Of a DNA stretch of 14,745 bases, positions 6,129-13,781 are shown piece after piece. Location: positions 1 through 14,745 of the forward strand of contig JAPHRL010000179.1 of the NCBI GenBank assembly GCA_026195755.1, in the 5' to 3' direction. Each line of letters begins with the position of its first letter. Position 1 is the stretch's first letter. This DNA comes from Kangiella sp. (GTDB lineage: Bacteria; Pseudomonadota; Gammaproteobacteria; Enterobacterales; Kangiellaceae). The notes under the pieces were generated by a model. That model saw only the letters and a program-made list of their open reading frames with translations. It made no database searches and had not been told where the DNA came from. The position numbers and the translations under genes are program-made.

Positions 6129-7787
6129 ATGAGCACAAAGCAAACCACGAAATCGACCTTTTGGGCCCTCCTGAGCGGCCTTATATGTTGGTCTTGCCAG
6201 CCTCATAATGATTTAAACTCTGCGCAGCATGACGAGCTATTGGTATTTTGCTCTGAAGGAAGTCCGGACTCATTCAACCCTCAGCTGGTAAGCTCCGGCA
6301 CTTCCTATGATGCCACAGCTCACACCATCTATAACCAACTGGTTACTTACACCCCGGGGACAACAGAGATAGCTCCAGCACTGGCCGAGTCCTGGCAAAT
6401 TAGTGAAGATGGCACACGTTACCGTTTTAAGCTTCGGGAGAATGTTCCTTTTCATGGCAATGAAACTTTCACTCCTACCCGCTCTTTAAATGCAGATGAC
6501 GTCATTTTTAGCTTTAATAGACAACGGTTGAGCGAACATCCCTACCACTCTATATCAGGTGGACGTTATCCTTACTTTTATTCCCAAGGACTTGATCAAC
6601 TAATAATTGATATTAACAAAGTCAATGAACATCAAGTGGAATTCGTTTTATCCCGACCCGAAAGTCCCTTTTTGGCCATTCTTGCCACACCATTTGCTTC
6701 AATCTTGTCTGAAGAATATGCTGAAATATTGCAGACACTACAACATCCCGAGTGGATAGACAGCAAGCCAATTGGCACAGGCCCATTTCGATTAAAACGC
6801 TACGAGCCAGATTCACATATTCGGTACGAGGCCTTCCAAGACTATTTTGCTGGCCCGCCTAAAATTCGGGATCTGGTTTACTCCATTACTCCTGACGCTG
6901 CGATGCGGTTTGCACGGTTCAGCGCTGGCGAGTGCGATATCATGAGTAATCCGCTACCGGTCCACCTTCGCATAGCACGTCAAAACCAATTGAATATTTT
7001 AGAAATACCCGGTCTCAACGTTGCTTACTGGGCCTTTAATGTTGAAAAACCACCTTTTCATGATGTCAAAGTCCGACAAGCTCTGTCGATGGCTATTAAC
7101 CGCGAAGCAATCCTTAAAGCGGTATATGACCGACAGGCACAGATTGCGACCAGCCCCATCCCTCCAACCTCATGGGCATATAACAAGCAAGTCACCAGGG
7201 TTCGTTACAATACTCAGCAAGCTAAGCAGTTGTTAGCTGAAGCTGGCTATGAAAATGGGTTTACTATTGATATCTGGGCCATGCCAATCCAAAGAGCCTA
7301 TAATCCAAATGCTCGAAAGATGGCTGAAATGATGCAACAGGACTTAGAAAAAATTGGTGTCAAGGTACGCATCGTCAGCTATGAGTGGGGAACCTTTCTT
7401 GCTCGGGTTGCTCAAGGCCTTCACCATAGCGTCTTGTTAGGGTGGAATGCTGACAATGGTGACCCAAGCAACTTTTTGAACCCCTTATTGAGCTGCGCCT
7501 CTGCTCGTAGTGGTAATAACTACGCTCAATGGTGCCACCCTGAATTTGACCGTCTCATTTTAAACGCCAGCCAATCTTCAGATATTGAGCAACGCAAAGA
7601 ATATTACCAGCAAGCACAAGCTCTATTTAAAGAACAGGCACCTTGGCTTACTATCGCGCATGCGAATAAAAGTCTACTGACTCAACCTAGGGTTAAAGGG
7701 CTGGTGATTTCGCCAGTAGGTAATGTGGAGTTTGATAAAGTATATCTTGAAGATGGAGCATCAACTGAAAGTGAGGCCGTTAACTGA
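6129..7787 (+). CDS. Periplasmic peptide-binding protein of a Dpp/Sap-type ABC importer (family 5 SBP)
   Basis: This 552 aa protein captures the substrate, probably short peptides, in the periplasm and delivers it to the two permeases downstream. The family 5 fold is evident throughout: FCSEGSPDSFNPQ near residue 40, LAESWQISEDG near 85, LNADDVIFSFNR near 120, GTGPFRLKRYEPDS near 216 and GLNVAYWAFN near 295. The C-terminal half is closer to DppA than to E. coli SapA as I recall them, with WAMPIQRAYNPNARKMAEM from 383 and DNGDPSNF from 442. R389 and D442 stand 53 residues apart, as do the DppA residues reported to hold the two ends of a dipeptide. The N-terminus is hydrophobic (residues 11-22) and ends ICWSCQ; Cys23 could be lipidated, but the lipobox is poor. 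No good Shine-Dalgarno precedes the ATG. The stop overlaps the next ATG by one base. Confidence 0.93.
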   Translation: MSTKQTTKSTFWALLSGLICWSCQPHNDLNSAQHDELLVFCSEGSPDSFNPQLVSSGTSYDATAHTIYNQLVTYTPGTTEIAPALAESWQISEDGTRYRFKLRENVPFHGNETFTPTRSLNADDVIFSFNRQRLSEHPYHSISGGRYPYFYSQGLDQLIIDINKVNEHQVEFVLSRPESPFLAILATPFASILSEEYAEILQTLQHPEWIDSKPIGTGPFRLKRYEPDSHIRYEAFQDYFAGPPKIRDLVYSITPDAAMRFARFSAGECDIMSNPLPVHLRIARQNQLNILEIPGLNVAYWAFNVEKPPFHDVKVRQALSMAINREAILKAVYDRQAQIATSPIPPTSWAYNKQVTRVRYNTQQAKQLLAEAGYENGFTIDIWAMPIQRAYNPNARKMAEMMQQDLEKIGVKVRIVSYEWGTFLARVAQGLHHSVLLGWNADNGDPSNFLNPLLSCASARSGNNYAQWCHPEFDRLILNASQSSDIEQRKEYYQQAQALFKEQAPWLTIAHANKSLLTQPRVKGLVISPVGNVEFDKVYLEDGASTESEAVN

Positions 7788-8746
7788 TGTTCCGCTTGCT
7801 TATCAAACATGGAACCACCTTATTTGTGAGTTTGTTTGGCTTGACCTTACTGACTTTTGTGCTCAGCCAGCAAGGTGATGAGGCGCTACACGCCTATCAA
7901 AGTTCAAGCTTCATTGGTCAATACTTCGAATACCTGCAGTTGCTTTTTGCTGGTGACTGGGGCTTTTCCAGCATTCACAACCGTCCAGTATTGAGTGATT
8001 TCTTGCTCCACTTCCCTGCAACCATTGAGCTGGTTTTATTGGCACTATTATTCGCCATTATCTTTGGTTTGACTCTCGGTATCATGGCGGCCAACCGGCG
8101 GGGCAAGTGGTTAGACAACACCCTCATGGGGATCACTCTAGCAGGTTACTCTATGCCAATTTACTGGTGGGGAATGTTGCTAGTCTTGCTCTTTTCCTTA
8201 ACTCTTGGATGGACGCCGGTTGCCGGGCGAATTGACTATATCTATGACATTCAGCCAGTTACGCGCTTTATGCTTATCGACTCGCTGATAAGTCATTCCC
8301 AGTATGGAATGGATGCTTTTTTTAATGCCTTGCTACACTTGGTACTACCCGCCATCACGCTGAGTACAATTCCAATGGCGATTATCGCAAGAATGACCCG
8401 CTCATCACTGTTGGGAGTTCTTAAAGCAGAGTATATTCGTACCGCTCGCTCCAAAGGCCTCAGTCAGCAAAGAATAGTTTGGGTTCATGCGCTAAGAAAT
8501 GCGTTAATCCCTATTTTGACCATCAGCGGCGTGCAAATCAGTATCATTATGTCAGGTGTTATTATAACTGAGTATATTTTTGCTTGGCCAGGGGTTGGAA
8601 AATGGCTCCTTGAAGCAGTTTCGCGCCGTGACTTTGCCAGTATTCAAGCGGGCATTCTTGCTTTGTCTTTGCTAGTCATCGCTTTCAATTTAGCGCTTGA
8701 TTTATTAGCCAGCTACATGAACCCTCGCTTGCGGAGGCCATCATGA
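7787..8746 (+). CDS. sapB: Peptide ABC transporter inner-membrane permease, SapB/DppB family
   Basis: This is the first of two permeases that form the transmembrane channel. It has 319 aa and about six predicted helices (near 10-28, 76-100, 114-140, 184-203, 240-262 and 285-309). The cytoplasmic coupling loop with EYIRTARSKGLSQQRI, followed by HALRNALIP (215-242), is the family EAA motif that contacts the ATPases. The stretch between the first helix and GDWGFS is about 20 residues shorter than in DppB and lacks the PGDP motif, as in SapB, while the C-terminal half (MTRSSLLGVLKAEYIRTAR) reads like DppB. The symbol therefore follows operon order and the short N-terminus and is tentative. ATG overlaps the preceding TGA by one base; GTGAGG lies upstream. 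Confidence 0.92.
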   Translation: MFRLLIKHGTTLFVSLFGLTLLTFVLSQQGDEALHAYQSSSFIGQYFEYLQLLFAGDWGFSSIHNRPVLSDFLLHFPATIELVLLALLFAIIFGLTLGIMAANRRGKWLDNTLMGITLAGYSMPIYWWGMLLVLLFSLTLGWTPVAGRIDYIYDIQPVTRFMLIDSLISHSQYGMDAFFNALLHLVLPAITLSTIPMAIIARMTRSSLLGVLKAEYIRTARSKGLSQQRIVWVHALRNALIPILTISGVQISIIMSGVIITEYIFAWPGVGKWLLEAVSRRDFASIQAGILALSLLVIAFNLALDLLASYMNPRLRRPS

Positions 8747-9606
8747 CGCTCTCGAACACCAAGTTGGCCTGGCAGGTTTTCAGACGTAACAAAAGTGCTA
8801 TGACTGGAAGCTTAATTCTGCTTATTATTGTTCTCATGAGTCTGGTGGGGCCCTGGTTTGCACCTCACGACCCAGCACAGCAGTTTAGCGATAAAATTCT
8901 AACTCCACCACTGTGGTACGATAATGGCGAATTCCTTACTCCATTAGGCACCGATGACTTAGGCCGAGATATGTTATCACGCCTACTTCATGGAGCACGG
9001 CTGTCGTTAAAATTAACCATTATGGTCGTATTTGCCGCAGCCTTTATCGGCATTTTGATTGGCGCGGCAGCAGCGTTCCTGAATTCAGGCTTAAGAACTC
9101 TACTAATGCGCTTCATGGATTTATTGCTATCTCTGCCCTCTTTATTATTAGCTATTGCTATTGTTGCAATTATTGGGCCGGGGTTACCCAACGCGGTCTA
9201 TGCCGTGGTTATTGTTTTAATTCCACAATTTGTGAAAGTTACGCAAGGGGCAATTTCAGAAGAGCTCGGGAAAGATTATGTCATGGCCACAAGACTCGAT
9301 GGCGCCGGGCATACCAGATTGCTATTACATCATGTCTGGCCCAATATTATTCCAGCCCTTATCGTACAGCTAACCTTCAGTTTTTCTACCGCACTGCTGG
9401 ATATTGCAGCACTAGGGTTTCTCGGTCTTGGTGCTCAACCGCCTATTGCAGAATGGGGAACCATGCTATCCGAAGCCAGAGCTTTCATACAGTTCGCACC
9501 ATGGACCATGACCTTACCCGGGCTAGCCATTTTCCTGACTGTACTATCCATTAATCTCGTTGGCGATGGCTTGCGCGATGCTTTCGATCCGAGACTCAAC
9601 AGGTAA
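8743..9606 (+). CDS. sapC: Peptide ABC transporter inner-membrane permease, SapC/DppC family
   Basis: This is the second permease of the importer, at 287 aa. The order is a first helix (about 20-38), a periplasmic stretch with the conserved LGTDDLGRDMLSRLLHGARLS (68-88), then further helices and the coupling loop DYVMATRLDGAGHTRLL (178-194). ALGFLGLGAQPPIAEWGTML (223-242) and GDGLRDAFDPRL at the end are family signatures, nearer to DppC than to E. coli SapC. Its ATG overlaps the stop of the previous gene by 4 nt (ATGA) and a strong GGAGG (8733-8737) sits 5 nt before it. Choosing between the sapC and dppC names needs a tree; the family is not in doubt. Confidence 0.92.
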   Translation: MTLSNTKLAWQVFRRNKSAMTGSLILLIIVLMSLVGPWFAPHDPAQQFSDKILTPPLWYDNGEFLTPLGTDDLGRDMLSRLLHGARLSLKLTIMVVFAAAFIGILIGAAAAFLNSGLRTLLMRFMDLLLSLPSLLLAIAIVAIIGPGLPNAVYAVVIVLIPQFVKVTQGAISEELGKDYVMATRLDGAGHTRLLLHHVWPNIIPALIVQLTFSFSTALLDIAALGFLGLGAQPPIAEWGTMLSEARAFIQFAPWTMTLPGLAIFLTVLSINLVGDGLRDAFDPRLNR

Positions 9607-9610
9607 CACT

Positions 9611-10591
9611 ATGAGCTTATTGCAAATTGAAAACCTGAATGTGGACTTCATGACCGATGATGGGCTGGTGCGAGCTGTCGATCAAGTAAAACTCAGTATT
9701 GATAGCGGGAAAGTAGTGGGTGTTATTGGAGAATCTGGTTCCGGCAAAAGTGTTATGGCGCTAGCTATAGCTGGGCTATTATCACCAGCAGCAAGAATAC
9801 AAGCCGACCTTTTCACACTGGATGGGCAGGATCTGACCCGCATGACTCCTGCCGAGCGCCAAAGACACATCACCAGTAATATTTCAATTATTTTCCAAGA
9901 GCCAACATCCAGCCTTAATCCGGCATTAACGGTTGGTTATCAACTGGACGAAACAATACGCTTTCATGAAGGCGGCACTCCTAAACAACGCAAGGAGCGA
10001 GCCTTGGAGCTATTATCCCAGGTTGGCATTATGGACTCCAAACGTCGCTATAAAGAATACCCGCATCAGTTATCGGGAGGCCTTAATCAGAGGGTGATGA
10101 TTGCGATAGCGTTGGCATGTCAGCCTAAACTTTTAATTGCAGACGAACCAACAACCGCTCTCGACGTTACAGTTCAATCACAAATACTTGATTTACTATT
10201 AAAGGTCAAAGAAGAACACAATATGGCCTTAATGCTTATCACCCACGACTTTTCAATTTTGGCGGAAACAACCTCTAAAGTCCATGTCATGTATTGTGGG
10301 CAGATAGTAGAATCAGGCAGAACCTATAACTTGTTAAGCCAACCCTTCCACCCTTATACAAAAGCGCTTTTAGACAGCGTTCCTCATTTTGGAATGCGTC
10401 ATAAAAAAGGCAGACGACTATTTAACCTTCCCGGTACAACGCCTCCTATTAGCCATCTACCCGTTGGATGTTATTTAGGCCCACGTTGCCCATATGCTGG
10501 AAAAAAATGCGTACAGCCACCAGAGCTTTTCAACATCAAAGGCCGTCGCGTTCGCTGTCACTTCCCTCTCGTTGATGAGGAGGAATCCTGA
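9611..10591 (+). CDS. sapD: Peptide ABC transporter ATPase with C-terminal Opp-type cysteine domain, SapD/DppD family
   Basis: One of two ATPases that power the importer. From ATG at 9611 it has 326 aa; an in-frame ATG at 9560 lies inside sapC and would add 17 residues that do not belong to the family, so I reject it. Walker A GESGSGKS is at 40-47, the Q-loop Gln at 96, the signature LSGGL at 154-158, Walker B LLIADE at 174-179 with catalytic Glu179, and the switch His at 212. All are canonical, unlike E. coli SapD, where the signature is degraded. The C-terminus has the oligopeptide-transporter extension with four cysteines (287, 293, 300, 316) in GCYLGPRCPYAGKKC and RCHFPL, very like SapD. 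The stop shares one base with the next start. Confidence 0.94.
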   Translation: MSLLQIENLNVDFMTDDGLVRAVDQVKLSIDSGKVVGVIGESGSGKSVMALAIAGLLSPAARIQADLFTLDGQDLTRMTPAERQRHITSNISIIFQEPTSSLNPALTVGYQLDETIRFHEGGTPKQRKERALELLSQVGIMDSKRRYKEYPHQLSGGLNQRVMIAIALACQPKLLIADEPTTALDVTVQSQILDLLLKVKEEHNMALMLITHDFSILAETTSKVHVMYCGQIVESGRTYNLLSQPFHPYTKALLDSVPHFGMRHKKGRRLFNLPGTTPPISHLPVGCYLGPRCPYAGKKCVQPPELFNIKGRRVRCHFPLVDEEES

Positions 10592-11379
10592 TGCCAAGTT
10601 TACTGTCTGCAAAACTCCTTAGAAAGTCGTACAAGGTATCAAACAATCCCTTCAAGCAACGATACCTCGAAGTATTGAAAGGAGTCAGCTTTACCCTGAG
10701 TGCAGGGCAGACACTTGCTGTTGTGGGTGAGTCTGGCTCTGGTAAGTCAACACTGGCTCGTATTCTGGTTGGCGCAGAGAAGCCTGATAGCGGTGAACTT
10801 CTATTCGAAGACAGCAATATTCTTAAAGATAGCGCCTTTAGCTGGTATCGTAATATTCGAATGATCTTCCAGAACCCAGCAGCCTCTTTAAATCCAAGAG
10901 CAACCATTCGACAAAGCCTTGAGGAACCACTCATTAATGCGAAGTTAGGAAATAGCCAAAGCCGTAAAGATCGTATTGCAGAAGTTTTAGATCTGGTTGG
11001 TTTAAGACCAGAGTATGCTGATAGGTACCCTCATACTTTTTCGGGTGGGCAAAGACAGCGTATAGCAATTGCCAGAGCCTTAATGCTCAATCCTAAAGTC
11101 ATTGTTGCTGATGAGCCAGTTTCAGCATTAGATGTATCAGTTCAGGCACAAATCATTAATCTACTGCTCGACCTGCAAGACCAGCTTGATTTAGCCTATG
11201 TGTTCATATCCCACGATCTCGGTCTGGTACAACACTTTAGTGATAAAGTATTGGTCATGCACAACGGGGAACAAAAAGAATATGGCCGTGTTGGAGAAGT
11301 TTTCAGTCAACCTCAATCTAAATACACAATAGAACTGCTTAATGCCTCTGCCAGCTATCGAAAGGTTATTGAAAAATAA
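10591..11379 (+). CDS. sapF: Peptide ABC transporter ATPase, SapF/DppF family
   Basis: Second ATPase of the importer, 262 aa. Walker A GESGSGKS is at 46-53, Q-loop Gln94 in FQNP, signature FSGGQ at 150-154, Walker B VIVADE at 170-175 and switch His208. It lacks the C-terminal cysteine extension found in DppF-type proteins and ends about 55 residues after the switch His, as SapF does (E. coli SapF 268 aa). Its N-terminus (SYKVSNN, then VLKGVSFTL) is also SapF-like. A textbook AGGAGG at 10578-10583 lies 7 nt before the ATG. It is the last gene of the operon, followed by a terminator. In E. coli the Sap ATPases are also linked with potassium uptake and putrescine export; whether that applies here cannot be read from sequence. 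Confidence 0.93.
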   Translation: MPSLLSAKLLRKSYKVSNNPFKQRYLEVLKGVSFTLSAGQTLAVVGESGSGKSTLARILVGAEKPDSGELLFEDSNILKDSAFSWYRNIRMIFQNPAASLNPRATIRQSLEEPLINAKLGNSQSRKDRIAEVLDLVGLRPEYADRYPHTFSGGQRQRIAIARALMLNPKVIVADEPVSALDVSVQAQIINLLLDLQDQLDLAYVFISHDLGLVQHFSDKVLVMHNGEQKEYGRVGEVFSQPQSKYTIELLNASASYRKVIEK

Positions 11380-11392
11380 TATACCTTTCAAC

Positions 11393-11422
11393 AAAAAAGC
11401 CACTCTTAAGAGCGGCTTTTTT
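11393..11422. terminator. Bidirectional rho-independent terminator between the transporter operon and ppiD
   Basis: AAAAAAGCC-A-CTC, loop TTAA, then GAG-C-GGCTTTTTT forms a hairpin with one A/C mismatch. A run of six T follows on the plus strand and six A precede it, which serve as a T run on the minus strand. It sits 13 nt after the sapF stop and 29 nt beyond the ppiD stop, so it can stop both convergent transcripts. Confidence 0.85.
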
Positions 11423-11451
11423 GGTAACGTATGACATGCTTTCAAAGTATA

Positions 11452-13377
11452 TCACTCTGTAACTTTTGATTTTTGTCTAAAGCTCTGCATTAAACTTTGA
11501 ATTTCAGCCTGAGCATTAACGTTGGCTAAGCGTTGAGAAATTTGCTGACGAGTAGCCTCATCCATGCTGGCAGGGTCAGGATAATTGACCGCTTGAACTT
11601 CAACCACCACGTAATCACCATTAAACAAAGGCTCAACCGAGTGGCTCAACTCTCCTTCTGACGGGGCCTTAAGGCTGAATATGGCGTTACTTAGATCATA
11701 ACCAATTGCAGTATCACGCCTTTTAAGACCATCAGTTTCACTCCAACTTAATCCCTTAGAAGCCAGTAACTCTTGTGTACTACCACCCTCTTTCATTGTA
11801 GCTAGAACTTGCTCAGCAAACTCTTTAGTTGCATCGCGAACTTTTTCTTCTTTCAAAGTCGCTACAACAGACTCTTTTACTTCTTCTAATGGCTGAACCT
11901 TAGCCGGTTGATACTCTTTAACTGTCACGTAAACAATATCATTGTTGGCCAACTCAATCATATCGCTGACTTCACTAGACTCAAGAACGGACGCTGAGAA
12001 TACTTTTTCCAGGAACACAGGATTAGCAGTCAGTCCTGTTGTGGACTCTTTCGTAAACAACCCCGTTTCCTGAATTTTGAGCCCCACTTGCTCAGCAAAT
12101 TTTTCGATATCGTCGCCAAACTCAAATAAATTTTCGTTTAAACTTGCCTGCTTTTCGAAGAACACCTTTTGTGCTTCTTCTTGTGCCAGTGTAGTACGGA
12201 TTTCATCTTCAACGTCAGCCAAGGAAGATACTTGACCGTCTTTTTTATCCACTAATTTAATGATGTGGTAACCGTATTGAGTTTCCACAACATCAGTAGT
12301 ATCACCAATATTAGTTAAAGCAAGAGCTGCAGCTTCAAACTCAGGAACCCAGCCCGTACCACTGGGATCATCATCAGAAGTGGCTACTGCTTCCACCCAC
12401 TCCAACTGACCACCTTTATCACCACTAAAGCTATCTGAAGAGTGCTCTTTGGCCAATTCCGCAAAATCAGCACCACTTTCAATCTGACTCAACAAATCAT
12501 TTGCTTTTGCTTGCGCATTTTCAACAGAGTTATCAATCAAAATATGTGACACTAAAATTTCTGCTGGTTCTTGGTAGTTATTTTTATTCGCATCATAAAA
12601 GGCCTGAACCTGCTCTTCGGTAATTGTCGACTTAAAGTCTTCACTTAAGCTATCGACCGATAAACGAACATAATTAAGATTTAATTGTTCAGGTTGTTCA
12701 AACTTGACCTGGTTTTGCTGGTAGTACGCTTCTATTTCAGTATCCGTTACTTCAACCGAATCAGCAAAATCGCCTTGAGTTACTCTGACATAACGCACAT
12801 CACGAGTTTGCTCTTGCAAGCGGTAATAGCTTTCTACTTCAAAGTCTAAAGCAAAATTACTAGCACCCACACCTTGATTAAGCTGTTCTTGAGCAATCTG
12901 CTGGCGAGCGTATTGGCGAAGTCTATCTTCAGACCACCCCATCTGTGCCATAATCATTTTTGCTTGTTCTGGTGAATAAATCCCCCCTATCTGAAACTGA
13001 GGGAACGCCCTTATCCATGCTTTAATTTGCTCTTCAGAGGCCGTAAGCCCAGCATTATTCAGGTTAGCTCTGATGACCTGTTCATTTATTAACTGCTGCT
13101 TAATTTGCTCGCGTAGCATCTTCTGACTTGCCTCAGTAGCATACTGCTGTTCAAATTGAGCACCCATTTGATTTCTAACGCTATCCATTCTTTGCTGAAT
13201 TTGCGCATTAGTAATTTCTGCACCTTCAACTTCGGCGACTGTATCTGGGTTACCGCTAAATAAGGTACCCGTAAAATAGCCTGCAAAGATAAAAAAGATG
13301 ATGATGACAAATAACACCACCTTCATAATCGGGCCTTGCATGCTTTGCTGTATTCTTTCCAACATCATGGCTGACAT
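11452..13377 (-). CDS. ppiD: Membrane-anchored periplasmic folding factor PpiD (SurA-N and parvulin domains)
   Basis: PpiD is an inner-membrane-anchored chaperone that works near the Sec translocon on newly exported proteins. The 641 aa protein (E. coli 623) has a single membrane helix at 18-36, a SurA-like N-terminal chaperone region to about 260, a parvulin domain at about 273-375, and a C-terminal region completing the chaperone fold. The parvulin core is well kept: VSHILI (His278), GADFAELAKEHSSDS, GGQLEWV, VPEFEAAALAL and YGYHIIKL (His371). E. coli PpiD lacks both histidines and is described as inactive as an isomerase. An acidic insert (ATSDDDPSG) interrupts the domain. The start is ambiguous: ATG 13377 has AGG only 2 nt before it, so ATG 13368, three residues later, may be used. 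Position after the tRNAs and hupB matches Pseudomonas. Confidence 0.96.
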   Translation of the reverse strand: MSAMMLERIQQSMQGPIMKVVLFVIIIFFIFAGYFTGTLFSGNPDTVAEVEGAEITNAQIQQRMDSVRNQMGAQFEQQYATEASQKMLREQIKQQLINEQVIRANLNNAGLTASEEQIKAWIRAFPQFQIGGIYSPEQAKMIMAQMGWSEDRLRQYARQQIAQEQLNQGVGASNFALDFEVESYYRLQEQTRDVRYVRVTQGDFADSVEVTDTEIEAYYQQNQVKFEQPEQLNLNYVRLSVDSLSEDFKSTITEEQVQAFYDANKNNYQEPAEILVSHILIDNSVENAQAKANDLLSQIESGADFAELAKEHSSDSFSGDKGGQLEWVEAVATSDDDPSGTGWVPEFEAAALALTNIGDTTDVVETQYGYHIIKLVDKKDGQVSSLADVEDEIRTTLAQEEAQKVFFEKQASLNENLFEFGDDIEKFAEQVGLKIQETGLFTKESTTGLTANPVFLEKVFSASVLESSEVSDMIELANNDIVYVTVKEYQPAKVQPLEEVKESVVATLKEEKVRDATKEFAEQVLATMKEGGSTQELLASKGLSWSETDGLKRRDTAIGYDLSNAIFSLKAPSEGELSHSVEPLFNGDYVVVEVQAVNYPDPASMDEATRQQISQRLANVNAQAEIQSLMQSFRQKSKVTE

Positions 13378-13494
13378 TACCTATTTGTTAATTGTTCAGT
13401 CCGAACATCAAACTTTGATTGTAATCCAAACTACCCAGTTACTCATACCCAGCATTGATTTGCTTTAATAATGACACTGAATGATAAAGGGATA

Positions 13495-13510
13495 ACCTGA
13501 AAGCTCAGGT
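13495..13510. promoter_or_regulatory. Inverted repeat upstream of ppiD
   Basis: ACCTGA-AAGC-TCAGGT is a perfect 6-4-6 dyad about 118 bp upstream of the ppiD start and just beyond the tRNA terminator. It could be a regulator site or a small hairpin. In E. coli ppiD is under heat-shock sigma32 and Cpx control, but this dyad does not resemble the direct-repeat CpxR site. The rest of 13378-13494 holds only a weak -10-like TACAAT with no convincing -35. Confidence 0.25.
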
Positions 13511-13530
13511 AACAGACTTACAGTTACTGG

Positions 13531-13560
13531 ATAAAAAAAACGCGCCTTGATAGGCGCGTT
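13531..13560 (-). terminator. Rho-independent terminator of the hupB-tRNA transcript
   Basis: On the minus strand AACGCGCC, loop TATCAA, then GGCGCGTT forms a perfect 8-bp GC-rich stem followed by a long T run (TTTTTTTTAT). It lies 8 nt beyond the CCA end of tRNA-Asp. It is the first strong terminator after hupB in this direction. Confidence 0.92.
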
Positions 13561-13568
13561 TAGTTTAC

Positions 13569-13645
13569 TGGCGGAGCGGACGGGACTCGAACCCGCGACC
13601 CCCGGCGTGACAGGCCGGTATTCTAACCAGCTGAACTACCGCTCC
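13569..13645 (-). tRNA. tRNA-Asp, anticodon GTC
   Basis: The minus strand gives a full 77 nt cloverleaf. The acceptor GGAGCGG pairs with CCGCTCC, followed by discriminator G and an encoded CCA. The T arm contains GGTTCGAGTCC. The anticodon GTC is at 13611-13609 in the loop CTGTCAC. It follows tRNA-Val by 47 nt with no terminator between, so the two are probably cut from one transcript. Confidence 0.98.
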
Positions 13646-13692
13646 TAAATTTTCGTTTTACGGGCACCATACTTTTAAAACGACTAAAGGCA

Positions 13693-13768
13693 TGGTGGGT
13701 GGTACTGGGCTCGAACCAGTGACCCTCGCCTTGTAAGGGCGATGCTCTCCCAACTGAGCTAACCACCC
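13693..13768 (-). tRNA. tRNA-Val, anticodon TAC
   Basis: The minus strand gives a full 76 nt cloverleaf. The acceptor GGGTGGT pairs with ACCACCC, followed by discriminator A and an encoded CCA. The D arm has GCTCAGTTGGGAGAGC and the T arm GGTTCGAGCC. The anticodon TAC is at 13735-13733. Its 5' end is only 13 nt after the hupB stop codon, so it must be released from a hupB-containing transcript unless a promoter lies inside hupB. Confidence 0.98.
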
Positions 13769-13781
13769 GCAAAAACGGCGG

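Noticed and set aside
9560..9610. An in-frame ATG that would extend sapD by 17 residues into sapC.
   Set aside because: The extra residues match no SapD or DppD N-terminus, and ATG 9611 after AGGT gives the normal family start MSLLQIENL.
10536..10934. A 132-codon open frame on the minus strand opposite the sapD/sapF junction.
   Set aside because: It is antisense to two well-supported genes, has no recognisable domain and no ribosome site that I can see.
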